From contig NZ_NVQF01000003.1 of the NCBI RefSeq assembly GCF_002592005.1, positions 62,001 to 126,000 of the forward strand: 64,000 bases of DNA, given 5' to 3'. The translations under genes were made by a program, and so were the position numbers. This DNA comes from Mycolicibacterium palauense (GTDB lineage: Bacteria; Actinomycetota; Actinomycetes; Mycobacteriales; Mycobacteriaceae). The notes beneath the pieces were generated by a model that saw only the letters and a program-made list of their open reading frames with translations, was not told the origin of the DNA and did no database searches. Below are positions 6,810-14,900 of this stretch, one piece after another; within the stretch, counting starts at the first letter, position 1, and every line of letters starts with the position of its first letter.

Positions 6810-8180
6810 GTGACCCATCCCGGAGCCACCGCATCCGACAAGCACAAGGTCGTCATCATCGGGTCGGGTTTCGGCGGCCTGACGGCCGCGCAGAAGCTCA
6901 AGCATGCCGATGTCGACATCAAGCTGATCGCCAAGACGACCCACCACCTGTTCCAGCCGCTGCTCTACCAGGTGGCCACCGGCATCATCTCCGAGGGTGA
7001 GATCGCCCCGCCGACGCGGCTGATCCTGCGCAAGCAGAAGAACGCGCAGGTGCTCCTCGGTGAGGTGACCCACATCGACATGACCAACAAGACCGTGGAC
7101 TCGATCCTGTTGGGGCACACCTACCGCACCCCCTACGACACGCTGATCGTCGCGGCCGGGGCCGGCCAGTCCTACTTCGGCAACGATCACTTCGCCGAGT
7201 TCGCGCCGGGGATGAAGACCATCGACGACGCCCTCGAGCTGCGCGGCCGGATTCTCGGGGCCTTCGAGCAGGCCGAACGATCCAGCGACCCGGTGCGCCG
7301 CTCCAAACTGCTGACCTTCGTGGTGGTGGGCGCCGGGCCGACCGGCGTGGAGATGGCCGGCCAGATCGCCGAGTTGGCCGACGACACGCTGCGCGGCGCG
7401 TTCCGGCACATCGACCCGACCGAGGCGCACGTCATCCTGCTCGACGCGGCGCCGTCGGTGCTTCCGCCGATGGGCGAGAAGCTGGGCAACAAGGCGCAGG
7501 CACGCCTGGAGAAGATGGGTGTCGAGGTCAAACTCAACGCCATGGTCACCGACGTCGACCGCAACGGACTGACCGTCAAGCACAAGGACGGCTCGACCAC
7601 CCGCATCGAGTCCGCCTGCAAGGTGTGGTCGGCCGGGGTGTCGGCCAGCCCCCTGGGCAAGGTCATCGCCGATCAGTCCGAGGCCGAGATCGACCGTGCC
7701 GGGCGGGTCAAGGTCACTCCCGACCTCAGCGTGCCGGGTCACCCGGACGTCTTCGTGATCGGGGACATGGCCGCCGTGGACGGGGTGCCCGGGATGGCCC
7801 AGGGCGCCCTGCAGGGCGCCAAGTACGTCGCCAACGTCGTCAAGGCCGAACTCAAGGGTGCCGAGCCCACGACCAGGCAGCCGTTCAAGTACTTCGACAA
7901 GGGCTCGATGGCCACGGTGTCGAAGAACTCGGCGGTGGCCAAGGTCGGCAAGCTGGAGTTCGGCGGCTACATCGCCTGGTTGGCGTGGCTGTTCCTGCAC
8001 CTGATCTACCTGGTCGGGTTCCGGACGAAGCTCGCCACCCTGTTCTCGTGGGCCAACACGTTCCTGGCCCGGCAGCGGGGTCAGCTCACCATCACCGAGC
8101 AGCAGGCGTACGCGCGCACCCGTATCGAGCAACTGGAGGAGATCGCGGCCAGCGTCGAGGACGAGAAGGCGGCCTCCTGA
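6810..8180 (+). CDS. ndh: Type II NADH dehydrogenase (NDH-2)
   Basis: A 456-residue monotopic FAD enzyme that transfers electrons from NADH to menaquinone without pumping protons, on the cytoplasmic face of the membrane. The FAD-binding GxGxxG is IIGSGFGGLTAAQKLK near residue 12. The NADH-binding fold is VVVGAGPTGVEMAG near residue 172. The second FAD motif, PGHPDVFVIGDMA, is near residue 310. QPLLYQVATGIISEGEIA is a quinone-pocket signature. A hydrophobic C-terminal helix (YIAWLAWLFLHLIYLVGF) anchors it to the membrane. GTG at 6810 follows GAGGAG. It matches Rv1854c, a target linked to isoniazid co-resistance and to phenothiazines. The gene is convergent with ureD, with 14 bp between stops. 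Confidence 0.95.
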   Translation: MTHPGATASDKHKVVIIGSGFGGLTAAQKLKHADVDIKLIAKTTHHLFQPLLYQVATGIISEGEIAPPTRLILRKQKNAQVLLGEVTHIDMTNKTVDSILLGHTYRTPYDTLIVAAGAGQSYFGNDHFAEFAPGMKTIDDALELRGRILGAFEQAERSSDPVRRSKLLTFVVVGAGPTGVEMAGQIAELADDTLRGAFRHIDPTEAHVILLDAAPSVLPPMGEKLGNKAQARLEKMGVEVKLNAMVTDVDRNGLTVKHKDGSTTRIESACKVWSAGVSASPLGKVIADQSEAEIDRAGRVKVTPDLSVPGHPDVFVIGDMAAVDGVPGMAQGALQGAKYVANVVKAELKGAEPTTRQPFKYFDKGSMATVSKNSAVAKVGKLEFGGYIAWLAWLFLHLIYLVGFRTKLATLFSWANTFLARQRGQLTITEQQAYARTRIEQLEEIAASVEDEKAAS

Positions 8181-8194
8181 CCCCAGCCCGATGG

Positions 8195-8848
8195 TCAGCC
8201 CGCCGGTAGTCGTTCGCCCTGCCAGGTGCTCAGCTCTCCCCCGGCGGCCAGGGGCAGCACGCACGTTCCTGCCGGCAGTGCCGAGGGTCCGCCGGGTTGG
8301 TCTGCGGGATAGCGTATTTCGCTGATGCTCGCCCGCGGTGCGGCGATGTCGTCGTCGGCCACCGAGCCCGCGCCGAGTTCGACGCGGTGACGCAGCAGCG
8401 GTGACCCCTTCAGGTCGGCCCGCACGGTTCCGCTCCAGAACCCGTGCCGCTCACCGGATCTGCCGATCTGCACCCGTTCGCGCCAGCGCAGGGTGCCGGC
8501 CTCCTCCAGGGTGGCGACCACCGCGGTGTGGTGCCGTGCGCCGCCTGCGACGACCGTGGGCTCCAGGTCGATGTCCAGATCGCCGGCGATGTGCAGTTCC
8601 ATGAGCGACTCCGACTCGGTGGTGGTCCGGCCGGGCAGCACCACCGTGGCGGCGGCGCTGCGCAGCCGCAGCCGTGCCCCCGGCTCCACGACCACCCGCA
8701 CCCTGATCGAGTCCCCGCCGAGCGGGGTGGCCGCCGCCGAGACCAGGTGCACGGTGTCGGCCAGGGTCCGCCGTGCGGCCAGCGCTCCCCGAGCCTCCAG
8801 CCGTGGCAGCCGGCCGGCCGTGGCCACGATCAGCAGCTCGGAACGCAT
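8195..8848 (-). CDS. ureD: Urease accessory protein UreD (UreH)
   Basis: A 217-residue chaperone that binds apo-urease with UreF and UreG and helps deliver nickel. Recognisable parts are LVSAAATPLGGDSIRVRVVVEPGARLRLRSAAATVVLP, given here only by its key core GGDSIRV and GARLRLRS, and the central GGARHHTAV plus WRERVQIGRSGE. It is the last gene of ureABCFGD, 10 bp after ureG. The length is close to M. tuberculosis UreD. Actinobacterial UreD is poorly conserved, so the assignment rests on the motifs and its position. Confidence 0.88.
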   Translation of the reverse strand: MRSELLIVATAGRLPRLEARGALAARRTLADTVHLVSAAATPLGGDSIRVRVVVEPGARLRLRSAAATVVLPGRTTTESESLMELHIAGDLDIDLEPTVVAGGARHHTAVVATLEEAGTLRWRERVQIGRSGERHGFWSGTVRADLKGSPLLRHRVELGAGSVADDDIAAPRASISEIRYPADQPGGPSALPAGTCVLPLAAGGELSTWQGERLPAG

Positions 8849-8858
8849 CGCGATGTGT

Positions 8859-9551
8859 CTACACCGACTGCGCGACGCGCAGCTGATCGCGCACCCAGCC
8901 CAGCACCTCGGAGGCGGCCGGGTCGACGGTCAGGCTGATCAGCGCGGTGGGCCGCCCCTCGCGCACTCGGGCCGCGTCGCGGCGCATCACCTCCAGGTCG
9001 GCGCCGACCAGCGGGGCCAGGTCGGTCTTGTTGACCACGAGGAGATCGGAGAACGTCACCCCGGGCCCGCCCTTGCGGGGCACCTTGTCGCCGCCGGCAA
9101 CGTCGATCACGAAGATCTGGACGTCGACCAGCCCGGAGGAGAAGGTCGCGGTGAGGTTGTCCCCACCGGATTCGACGAGGATCAGGTCGAGGTGCTCATC
9201 GGGCCCGGAGTGGGCGGCGATCAGGTCATCGATCGCGTCGAGGTTGGCGGTGATGTCGTCGCGGATCGCGGTGTGCGGGCAGCCGCCGGTCTGCACCGCC
9301 GCGATCCGGTCGTCGGGCAGCACCGCGTGCCGGCGCAGGAAGTCGGCGTCCTCGGTGGTGTAGATGTCGTTGGTGAGCACCGCCAGGGACAGCTCGTCGC
9401 GCAGCTGCCGACACAGGGCGGCCACCAGCGCGGTCTTGCCCGACCCCACCGGTCCCCCGACACCGATGCGCAGGGGTTCATCCGGCCGGCGGATCCGCTT
9501 GGGCCGCTCGGCATGGGTGTGCGGCGCTCCGTCGAGAAAATGTGGCGGCAT
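8859..9551 (-). CDS. ureG: Urease accessory GTPase UreG
   Basis: A 230-residue SIMIBI-class GTPase that powers nickel insertion into urease. The P-loop [17 protein letters not shown] begins near residue 33. [13 protein letters not shown] follows, then the nickel-binding CPH in [12 protein letters not shown], the switch region [16 protein letters not shown], and the guanine-specificity motif VNKTDLA. Membrane segments are absent, so it is cytosolic. It lies 12 bp after ureF and 10 bp before ureD. No ureE is present, so UreG with UreD and UreF must take nickel from another donor. Confidence 0.95.
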   Translation of the reverse strand: MPPHFLDGAPHTHAERPKRIRRPDEPLRIGVGGPVGSGKTALVAALCRQLRDELSLAVLTNDIYTTEDADFLRRHAVLPDDRIAAVQTGGCPHTAIRDDITANLDAIDDLIAAHSGPDEHLDLILVESGGDNLTATFSSGLVDVQIFVIDVAGGDKVPRKGGPGVTFSDLLVVNKTDLAPLVGADLEVMRRDAARVREGRPTALISLTVDPAASEVLGWVRDQLRVAQSV

Positions 9552-9563
9552 GGGCGGGTCCTT

Positions 9564-10232
9564 TCAGGAGGCGAACAGGGGGCGCTCGCGGCCGGCGTGG
9601 CGTTGCGCCAACACGTCGAGCAGCGGGTCGGACAGGTCGGCGGGGCCCCGGGCGGCCTCGGCGGCGGTGTGCTCGCACAGGTCGGCCAGTGCGAAGGTCA
9701 GGGCGGCGACGTCGGCCGGGTCCAGCGCCAGCAGGCGCTGCGCGGCGGTGGCCGAGCCCGTCATCGTCGTGTAGACCAGCGACAACGCGGTGTGCTCGGG
9801 CGCCAGGCCCCCGGCCAGCCCGACCAGACCCGCGACCGGCGCCAGGTGGGGCGTCGGCCCCAGCGGCGTCCAGTCCCGGCCGGCCCACACCCGCCGGGCC
9901 AGCCGCAGCAGGCCGCGTCCCTGGCTGCGTGACGCCTGCCGCGCCGCCGGTGCCGGGGTGCGGGCGTCGGTCTCACGGTCGGCCTCCTGCGGCGCCAGCG
10001 TGCCGGCATGCACGGCCGCGGCGATGGACGCGGTGACCAGGCCGCCGGTGCGGATGCGCCGGCGCAGAAACGCCTCAAGGGTGGCCAGGTCGGCGACCAG
10101 CCCGCTGGTGACGGCCTCCTCGATTCCGCCGGAGTGCACGTGCCCGCCGGTCGGTAGCCGCGAATCGGCCAGTGTCAGCAGTGTGCTCAGGCTGGTCGTC
10201 GGCGGGGTCGGCGGGGTCGGTGGGGACGGCAT
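9564..10232 (-). CDS. ureF: Urease accessory protein UreF
   Basis: A 222-residue all-helical protein that acts with UreD to gate UreG action on apo-urease. The family opening LLTLADSRLPTGGHVHSGGIEEAV starts near residue 18 (key: SRLPTGGHVHSGG). The body is alanine-rich, including LAGGLAPEHTALSLVYTTMTGSATAAQRLLALDP in its last third (key: TMTGSATAAQRLL). It lies 15 bp after ureC and 12 bp before ureG in the urease operon. Confidence 0.92.
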   Translation of the reverse strand: MPSPPTPPTPPTTSLSTLLTLADSRLPTGGHVHSGGIEEAVTSGLVADLATLEAFLRRRIRTGGLVTASIAAAVHAGTLAPQEADRETDARTPAPAARQASRSQGRGLLRLARRVWAGRDWTPLGPTPHLAPVAGLVGLAGGLAPEHTALSLVYTTMTGSATAAQRLLALDPADVAALTFALADLCEHTAAEAARGPADLSDPLLDVLAQRHAGRERPLFAS

Positions 10233-10247
10233 GGCGGTCGGCGAGGC

Positions 10248-11981
10248 TCAGAACAGGAAGTACCGCTGGGCCATCGGCAGTTCGGCGGCGGGCTGCTCCT
10301 GCCACACCTCTCCGTCGATGCGGACGGTGAAGGTGTCGGCGTCGACCTCGATGGCCGGGGTGGCGTCGTTGAGCGGCATGTCGGCCTTGCCCACCGCGCG
10401 CACATTCCGCACGGCCACCAGATCGCGCCGAACGTCGATGCGCTCGGCGAGACCGTCCTCGAGCGCCTGCGGGGCCACGAAGTGCACCGAGGTGGCCGCC
10501 GCGGCGGCCGGTGCCGCGCCGAACATGGGCCTGGGCAGCACCGGTTGCGGGGTGGGAATGGACGCGTTGGCGTCACCCATCGCGGCCCAGGCGATCATCC
10601 CGCCCTTGAGCACCGCATGAGGACGCACCCCGAAGAACGCGGGATCCCACAACACCAGGTCGGCCAGCTTGCCCACCTCGACCGAACCGACCTCGTGGTC
10701 GATGCCGGTCGTCACCGCCGGGCAGATCGTGTACTTGGCGACGTAGCGCCGGGCGCGGTTGTTGTCGTTGCCGCCGGCGCCGCCGGGATCTCCCTGGAGC
10801 GCGCCGCGGCGCTTCTTCATCACGTGCGCGGTCTGCCACGTGCGCATCACCACTTCGCCGATGCGGCCCATCGCCTGGGCGTCGCTGCCGATCATCGAGA
10901 TCGCGCCGATGTCGTGCAGCAGATCCTCGGCGGCGATGGTCGAGGGCCGGATCCGGCTCTCGGCGAAGGCCAGATCCTCGGGCACACCGGGGTTGAGGTG
11001 GTGGCACACCATGAGCATGTCCAGGTGCTCGTCGAGGGTGTTGACGGTGTGCGGCCGGGTCGGGTTGGTGGAACTGGGCAGCACATTGGGCCGGGACGCG
11101 ACGGTGATGATGTCGGGTGCGTGCCCACCGCCGGCGCCCTCGGTGTGATAGGCGTGAATCGAACGGCCCTTGATCGCCGCCAGGGTGTCCTCGACGAAAC
11201 CGGCCTCGTTGAGGGTGTCGGTGTGGATGTTGACCTGCACACCGCTGGCCTCGGCCACCGTCAGGCAGGCGTCGATGGCCGCCGGGGTGGTCCCCCAGTC
11301 CTCGTGCAGCTTGAATCCCGCGGCGCCGCCGCGCAGCTGCTCCCACATCGCCTCGGCGGAGACGGTGTTGCCCTTGCCGAGCAGCGCGATGTTCAGTGGC
11401 CAGGAATCCAGCGACTCCAGCATGCGGGCCAGGTGCCAGGCGCCGGGGGTGACCGTGGTGGCCTTGCTGCCCTCCGCGGGCCCTGTCCCGCCGGCGACGA
11501 TCGTCGTGATGCCCCCGCCGAGGGCTTCCTCCATGATCTGCGGGCAGATCAGGTGGACGTGGCAGTCCAGGGCACCCGCGGTCACGATGCGCCCGTTGCC
11601 GGCGATGACCTCGGTGGTGGGCCCCACCACCAGGGCGGGGTCCACCCCCGACATGATGTCGGGGTTGCCGGCCTTGCCGATTCCGACGATGCGGCCGTCG
11701 CGAATGCCGATGTCGGCCTTGATCACACCCCAGTAATCGAGAATGACCGCGCCGGTGATGACGGTGTCGGGGGCGCCGTCGGCGCGGGTGACCCGCCCCT
11801 GGCCCATGGACTCGCGCAGCACCTTGCCGCCGCCGAAGACGGCTTCGTTGCCGGCCAGGCCCGGCCCGCCGCTGCGGTCCTCGGTGATCTGGATGAGCAG
11901 ATCGGTGTCGGCGAGGCGGATCCGGTCCCCGGTGGTGGGGCCGAACAGGGCGGCGTAACGGTCACGGGGCAGTGCGCTCAT
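10248..11981 (-). CDS. ureC: Urease alpha subunit
   Basis: The 577-residue catalytic subunit hydrolyses urea to ammonia and carbamate at a dinuclear nickel centre; the length equals M. tuberculosis UreC. Nickel-ligating histidines are seen in [10 protein letters not shown]. The lysine that becomes carbamylated is in GFKLHEDWG, a further ligand is in [11 protein letters not shown], and the mobile-flap catalytic histidine is in MVCHHLN. Amidohydrolase features [12 protein letters not shown] and GSDAQAMGR follow. In the operon it lies 43 bp after ureB and 15 bp before ureF. Mycobacterial urease supplies nitrogen and counters acid stress. Confidence 0.97.
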   Translation of the reverse strand: MSALPRDRYAALFGPTTGDRIRLADTDLLIQITEDRSGGPGLAGNEAVFGGGKVLRESMGQGRVTRADGAPDTVITGAVILDYWGVIKADIGIRDGRIVGIGKAGNPDIMSGVDPALVVGPTTEVIAGNGRIVTAGALDCHVHLICPQIMEEALGGGITTIVAGGTGPAEGSKATTVTPGAWHLARMLESLDSWPLNIALLGKGNTVSAEAMWEQLRGGAAGFKLHEDWGTTPAAIDACLTVAEASGVQVNIHTDTLNEAGFVEDTLAAIKGRSIHAYHTEGAGGGHAPDIITVASRPNVLPSSTNPTRPHTVNTLDEHLDMLMVCHHLNPGVPEDLAFAESRIRPSTIAAEDLLHDIGAISMIGSDAQAMGRIGEVVMRTWQTAHVMKKRRGALQGDPGGAGGNDNNRARRYVAKYTICPAVTTGIDHEVGSVEVGKLADLVLWDPAFFGVRPHAVLKGGMIAWAAMGDANASIPTPQPVLPRPMFGAAPAAAAATSVHFVAPQALEDGLAERIDVRRDLVAVRNVRAVGKADMPLNDATPAIEVDADTFTVRIDGEVWQEQPAAELPMAQRYFLF

Positions 11982-12024
11982 CGGTCTCCTCGGGCGCTCA
12001 TGGGTCTCCTCGGCTGGCGTCCCG

Positions 12025-12366
12025 TCACTGGTCCAACTTCCCCGGCGGGTTCAGGCTCAGACCATGGATCTCGCGGCTGCCGCCCAGCGGCACCAGGCGA
12101 ACCCGCTGGGGCACACCCGGTTCGAAGCGGACCGCGGTGCCGGCCGGGATGTCGAACCGGTAGCCGTGCGCGGCGGAGCGGTCGAAGGACAGTGCGGCGT
12201 TGGCCTGCGGCAGATGGACATGGCTGCCGACCTGCACGGGCCGGTCGCCGCTGTTGACGATCTCCATCTCCAGGCGCTCGGCGCCCGGGTTCAACTCGAC
12301 GGGATCCTCGGCGTAGAGGACCTCCCCGGGAACGAGGGCGGACCCTCCGGTGGGCTTGTCACTCAC
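12025..12366 (-). CDS. ureB: Urease beta subunit
   Basis: A 113-residue structural subunit of the (UreABC)3 complex. Family motifs are [63 protein letters not shown] and [15 protein letters not shown]. It starts 10 bp after the ureA stop. The N-terminal leader ([11 protein letters not shown]) is slightly longer than in M. tuberculosis UreB. Confidence 0.95.
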   Translation of the reverse strand: MSDKPTGGSALVPGEVLYAEDPVELNPGAERLEMEIVNSGDRPVQVGSHVHLPQANAALSFDRSAAHGYRFDIPAGTAVRFEPGVPQRVRLVPLGGSREIHGLSLNPPGKLDQ

Positions 12367-12376
12367 GAGCGCCTCC

Positions 12377-12679
12377 TCAGGAGATCGGGTGGTGCACGGT
12401 GACCAGCTTGGTCCCGTCGGGGAACGTGGCCTCCACCTGGACGTCGTCGAGCATCTCGGGCACCCCGTCCATCACGTCCGCGCGGGCGAGCACCTGCCGG
12501 CCGCTGTCCATGAGCTCGGCGACGGTCCGGCCGTCGCGGGCGCCCTCGAGCAGGTGATCGGTGATGATCGCGACCGCCTCGGGGTGATTGAGCTTCAGGC
12601 CGCGGGCCTGCCGGCGGCGCGCGAGGTCAGCGGCGTAGCTGACGAGCAGCCGATCCTGTTCATGCGGTGTCAGGCGCAT
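12377..12679 (-). CDS. ureA: Urease gamma subunit
   Basis: The 100-residue small structural subunit of urease, of canonical length when the ATG at 12679 is used ([24 protein letters not shown]). An upstream GTG at 12697 would add six residues without family support. Other signatures are [37 protein letters not shown] and [17 protein letters not shown]. It is the first urease gene, 46 bp after the Rv1847-like thioesterase gene, with which it is probably co-transcribed. Confidence 0.95.
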   Translation of the reverse strand: MRLTPHEQDRLLVSYAADLARRRQARGLKLNHPEAVAIITDHLLEGARDGRTVAELMDSGRQVLARADVMDGVPEMLDDVQVEATFPDGTKLVTVHHPIS

Positions 12680-12725
12680 ATCGAGCGATCCTGCCACGGC
12701 GCGAGCCGATCAGCAGGGCGGGACC

Positions 12726-13151
12726 TCAGCCCTGCTCGGGTTCCAGATTCTGCAGGCGCACCTGGCCCCGGGCCACCACGCGGTCGCGGTCGTCACGCAG
12801 GGTGACCAGCCACAGCTGCTGGCGCCGGCCCCGGTGCACCGGCTCGGCGACACCGGAGACGGTGCCCGCGGAGATGGCGCGCAGGAAGTCGGTGTTGTTG
12901 TTGACTCCCACGACGTTTCCGCCGCCGTGCTCGCTGAGCCACAGGTAGGCCGCGGTGCTTGCCATGCTCTCGATCACCGAGCAGTACACCCCGCCGTGCA
13001 CGATGCCCATGGGCTGCTGCAGCTCGGGTGTGACCTCGAGCTGGGCCCGCACGCCGTCGGGGCCCAGTTCGGTGAAGACCAGGCCCAGCCTGTTGTCGAA
13101 GGGTGAGTCGAAACCCTCGGGCAGGCCTTGTGGTGTTGCTTGCATTGTCAT
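12726..13151 (-). CDS. Hotdog-fold thioesterase, PaaI family (Rv1847 type)
   Basis: About 141 residues with a single hotdog domain, predicted to hydrolyse acyl-CoA thioesters. The signature GIVHGGVYCSVIESMAS begins near residue 48, with the HGG turn and a helix carrying the acidic catalytic residue. GVNNNTDFLRAISAGTVSG and GRRQQLWLVTLRDD are also typical. Starts at 13151 (MTMQATP) or 13145 agree with the 140-residue Rv1847; longer in-frame upstream sequence is not supported. It sits directly upstream of ureA as in M. tuberculosis. The link between thioesterase and urease is conserved but unexplained. An IdeR-type box lies about 157 bp upstream, beyond a hairpin. Confidence 0.85.
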   Translation of the reverse strand: MTMQATPQGLPEGFDSPFDNRLGLVFTELGPDGVRAQLEVTPELQQPMGIVHGGVYCSVIESMASTAAYLWLSEHGGGNVVGVNNNTDFLRAISAGTVSGVAEPVHRGRRQQLWLVTLRDDRDRVVARGQVRLQNLEPEQG

Positions 13152-13204
13152 GTGTCTACACGCCGGTGGCGCGTCGGGGTGGCGGCGGGGGTGGCGGCAC
13201 AAGC

Positions 13205-13237
13205 GACGAGCCCCGCGTCAGCGACGCGGGGCTCGTC
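13205..13237. terminator. Perfect 15-bp hairpin between the FhuF-like gene and Rv1847
   Basis: GACGAGCCCCGCGTC at 13205-13219 and its reverse complement at 13223-13237 are separated by AGC. TTT follows only on the plus strand. On the minus strand it lies 66 bp past the FhuF-like stop and 54 bp before the thioesterase start, so it probably separates the two units. Confidence 0.65.
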
Positions 13238-13302
13238 TTTCGAGCGGACCGGGGGTCTCTGCAGCCCTCAGGACTCCGGCGCGGTCCGTTGGCTCGACAC
13301 CA

Positions 13303-14109
13303 TCAATATAGGCAAGGCTGACCTAATTTGACAAGACCTTCGCCCCGATTGCCGCGCAGCGGCCGCCGCCCCGTGTGCGGCGGCGCCGACGGTCCCCGGA
13401 CCGGCAGCCCGAAACCCACCAGTGCGTCGAGCACCGCCTGACCGCGGCGCATGCCGACGATCTCGCTGGACCCGGCCAGCAGTGGCACCTGGGTGGCCGC
13501 CACCACCACCGCCGTGCCCGCGATATGCCACATCGAGGCGATGCTGATCGCGCCCCGGCTGACCTCGTGCAGCCGGGCGAACAGCGGCGCCAGCGCGCGG
13601 TGGCACCGGTGGGCGACCCACGTCGCCAGCGCGGCCTCGCTGGGCAGCCGAACCATCCCGTCGGCCGGGTCGCCGGTGGCACCGCCCGGGTCGTCGGGCA
13701 GTCCGCGCACCGTGGGGTCGGTGACCCCGAGCCAGTCGATGGCCCCCTCGCTGTCCACATGCACCCACAGGTTCTCCAGCCCGGTGTCCCAGGCCCGGCC
13801 CTCCATGACCACCAGGGCGACCACCCGTCCGATCACCGAGTGGGCCAGCGTGGTGGCCAACTGCTGGGCGGCGGCGCGGGGGTCGATGTCGGCGGCGGTG
13901 GCGTCGTACATCTGCTGCAGCCGGTCGGTGGTGACCGCGGACTCCAGCGGCCACCAGCGACGCCGCGACACGTCGGCCATGACCGCCACGCCGTAGACGC
14001 GGGGGCACTCCGGGTACAGGGTGCGCAACCGCCGGCTGGACTCGTGGAGTGGCAGCACGCGGCTGATCGCCATGCCGGCGATCAGCGGGTCGTCGACCAC
14101 TACTGTCAT
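13303..14109 (-). CDS. FhuF-like siderophore-iron reductase-type protein, C-terminus atypical
   Basis: A 268-residue cytosolic protein resembling actinobacterial ferric-siderophore reductases of the FhuF type. Suggestive segments are LRTLYPECPRVYGVA, GRVVALVVMEGRAW, WVHVDSEGAIDWL and VSRGAISIASMWHIAG. FhuF proteins end in a cysteine cluster holding a [2Fe-2S] centre, but this one ends KLGQPCLY with a single cysteine in the last 50 residues. No other frame restores a CC motif. An IdeR-type box 26-44 bp upstream of the ATG strongly supports an iron function, and a second box overlaps the last codons. The protein could be a truncated or repurposed reductase. GGAGGT in front of the ATG fixes the start. 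Confidence 0.5.
   Translation of the reverse strand: MTVVVDDPLIAGMAISRVLPLHESSRRLRTLYPECPRVYGVAVMADVSRRRWWPLESAVTTDRLQQMYDATAADIDPRAAAQQLATTLAHSVIGRVVALVVMEGRAWDTGLENLWVHVDSEGAIDWLGVTDPTVRGLPDDPGGATGDPADGMVRLPSEAALATWVAHRCHRALAPLFARLHEVSRGAISIASMWHIAGTAVVVAATQVPLLAGSSEIVGMRRGQAVLDALVGFGLPVRGPSAPPHTGRRPLRGNRGEGLVKLGQPCLY
13308..13326. promoter_or_regulatory. IdeR-type iron box at the 3' end of the FhuF-like gene
   Basis: ATAGGCAAGGCTGACCTAA matches 15 of 19 positions of the IdeR consensus TTAGGTTAGGCTAACCTAA. It overlaps the final codons of the FhuF-like gene and lies about 157 bp before the thioesterase-urease unit. Confidence 0.55.
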
Positions 14110-14134
14110 GACACCTCCTCGAACGACAGTTAAG

Positions 14135-14153
14135 ATAGGTAAGCCTAACCATA
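14135..14153. promoter_or_regulatory. IdeR-type iron box upstream of the FhuF-like gene
   Basis: On the minus strand TATGGTTAGGCTTACCTAT matches 15 of 19 positions of the IdeR consensus. It lies 26-44 bp upstream of the ATG at 14109, where iron-loaded IdeR would repress transcription. Confidence 0.75.
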
Positions 14154-14396
14154 GAAGTTGGTCGGAGCGGTAATCGATCTGTTGTGACGGCTTTCACAGC
14201 CGGATCCGCCACGGCCCCGCGTGGGACGGCGGCAGTTCATCGTGCAGGAGGAAGGTGGCGGGTATGTGCACTGGCCCAACGGTTTACGCGGGGTTCCGGT
14301 GACCCGGGGCGGCGGCGCCGGCCCGGGCACCCGGGAACGCGGTGAGGCTCCCCGGAACAGCCGGCGGCGGACGGGTGTTGCGCAGGGCGAGCTGTA

Positions 14397-14413
14397 TACG
14401 ACACTCGGTAGTA
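14397..14413. promoter_or_regulatory. BlaI-like operator upstream of blaI
   Basis: TACGAC-ACTCG-GTAGTA is an interrupted inverted repeat (five of six positions match). It ends 44 bp before the blaI ATG. BlaI-family repressors bind TAC/GTA-rich dyads and autoregulate. The stretch 14154-14396 shows no other supported feature. Confidence 0.45.
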
Positions 14414-14457
14414 ATCGCGGGTACGCTGGCCCCAACGCATTCGGAGATGAACGGATC

Positions 14458-14886
14458 ATGGCCAAACAGGCTCGTCTTGGGGAATTAGAGCAAGCGGTGA
14501 TGGACCACCTGTGGTCCGCACCCGAACCGCAGACGGTGCGGCAGGTGCACGAGGCGCTCTCCGCGCACCGCGACCTGGCGTACACCACCGTCATGACGGT
14601 GTTGCAGCGGCTGGCCAAGAAGCATCTGGTGGTGCAGCACCGCGACGACCGCGCGCACCGCTACGCCCCCACCCACGGCCGCGACGAACTCGTCGCCGGG
14701 CTCATGGTCGACGCCCTGGACCAGGCCGCCGACTCCGGCAGCAGGCGGGCCGCCCTGGTGCACTTCGTCGAGCGGGTGGGAGTCGACGAAGCCGACGCAC
14801 TGCGCCGGGCACTGGCCGACCTGGAGGCCAAGCACGGTCCGGATCCCGGGCCGGCAGGGTCGGCTGGCGATCCGGGGACCGACTAA
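14458..14886 (+). CDS. blaI: BlaI-family winged-helix repressor (Rv1846c type)
   Basis: A 142-residue dimeric repressor of the BlaI/MecI/CopY family. The winged helix spans about residues 1-75: MAKQARLGELEQAVMDHLW, VRQVHEALSAHRDLAYTTVMTVLQRL (key recognition stretch YTTVMTVLQRL) and HRYAPTHGRDELVAGLM. The C-terminal helices form the dimer. In M. tuberculosis BlaI controls the beta-lactamase gene blaC, its own operon and ATP synthase genes, and leaves DNA on beta-lactam exposure. The start at 14458 matches the family; the upstream open frame is untranslated leader. The M56 protease gene follows after 14 bp, forming a blaI-blaR-like pair. Confidence 0.93.
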   Translation: MAKQARLGELEQAVMDHLWSAPEPQTVRQVHEALSAHRDLAYTTVMTVLQRLAKKHLVVQHRDDRAHRYAPTHGRDELVAGLMVDALDQAADSGSRRAALVHFVERVGVDEADALRRALADLEAKHGPDPGPAGSAGDPGTD

Positions 14887-14900
14887 GGGACACTGGCAGC

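Noticed and set aside
13268..13500. Frameshift that would restore a CC-type Fe-S motif to the FhuF-like protein
   Set aside because: Both other frames were read: one gives RRSCQIRS and the other has no cysteine pair, so no convincing repaired C-terminus exists.
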